Assembly: GCA_902496505.1 (NCBI GenBank)
Contig: CABVBB010000148.1
Coordinates: 1-6,077 of the forward strand
From: an uncultured Peptococcaceae bacterium
GTDB taxonomy: Bacteria; Bacillota; Peptococcia; Peptococcales; Peptococcaceae
Length of the DNA stretch: 6,077 nt
Reading direction: 5' to 3'
Shown here piece by piece: positions 6,032 to 6,077 of the stretch. A program made the translations under genes and the position numbers. Each line of letters opens with the position of its first letter. The stretch's first letter is position 1. A model generated the notes under the pieces. It made no database searches and was not told where the DNA came from. It saw nothing but the letters and a program-made list of their open reading frames with translations.

Positions 6032-6077
6032 TTACATGGTGATCTCTTGAGCATTTCTGGCTTCATCTGGGATAACG
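6032..6077 (-). CDS. C-terminal end of an unidentified protein, cut by window
   Basis: Fourteen codons are visible before the TAA at 6034-6032, reading VIPDEARNAQEITM. The call rests on this open, ordinary-looking coding stretch and on the strong terminator that starts 15 bases after its stop. The fragment is too short to assign a family, and the rest of the gene lies beyond the right edge. Confidence 0.55.
   Translation of the reverse strand, partial: VIPDEARNAQEITM

Overview
This is a compact bacterial segment of roughly even base composition in which every recognisable gene lies on the minus strand, so it reads right to left. The protein set (a GHL10-type glycosidase, a YgjP-like metallopeptidase, a DJ-1/PfpI protein, a WYL-domain regulator, a short XRE regulator and a Na/Pi cotransporter fused to PhoU) fits a chromosomal region of a low-to-mid-GC member of the Bacillota. 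So do the purine-rich GGAGG-type ribosome sites and the intrinsic hairpin terminators. A Negativicutes or Clostridia-like anaerobe is possible, but this placement is only a guess from gene style and composition.

Layout in transcription order: (a) 6077-6032, the last 14 codons of an unidentified gene, ended by a strong terminator (6016-5981). (b) 6031-5642, a 390-base gene-free stretch with an AT-rich core that holds a likely promoter. (c) 5641-3989, a Na/Pi cotransporter with a C-terminal PhoU domain. After 71 bases without a visible terminator comes (d) 3917-3645, a 90-residue XRE-family DNA-binding protein closed by a strong terminator (3593-3557). (e) 3514-2573, a YafY-type HTH/WYL transcription regulator whose stop codon lies inside a terminator hairpin. 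(f) 2516-1935, a DJ-1/PfpI-family protein closed by a terminator (1914-1880). (g) 1762-1043, a YgjP-like zinc metallopeptidase, followed 21 bases later by (h) 1021 to beyond base 1, the N-terminal 340 codons of an exported GHL10 glycosidase; these two look like an operon.

The transcription units are therefore: phosphate transporter with or without the XRE gene; WYL regulator and DJ-1 gene, with a terminator between them and a possible internal promoter; and peptidase plus glycosidase. No mobile element, CRISPR array, tRNA or rRNA is evident, and most of the window looks ordinary. The most interesting signal is regulatory. An identical 11-base word sits over the -35 position of the putative promoters of both the WYL regulator and the DJ-1 gene, each time within a terminator hairpin. 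That suggests, without proving it, a shared operator and autoregulation.
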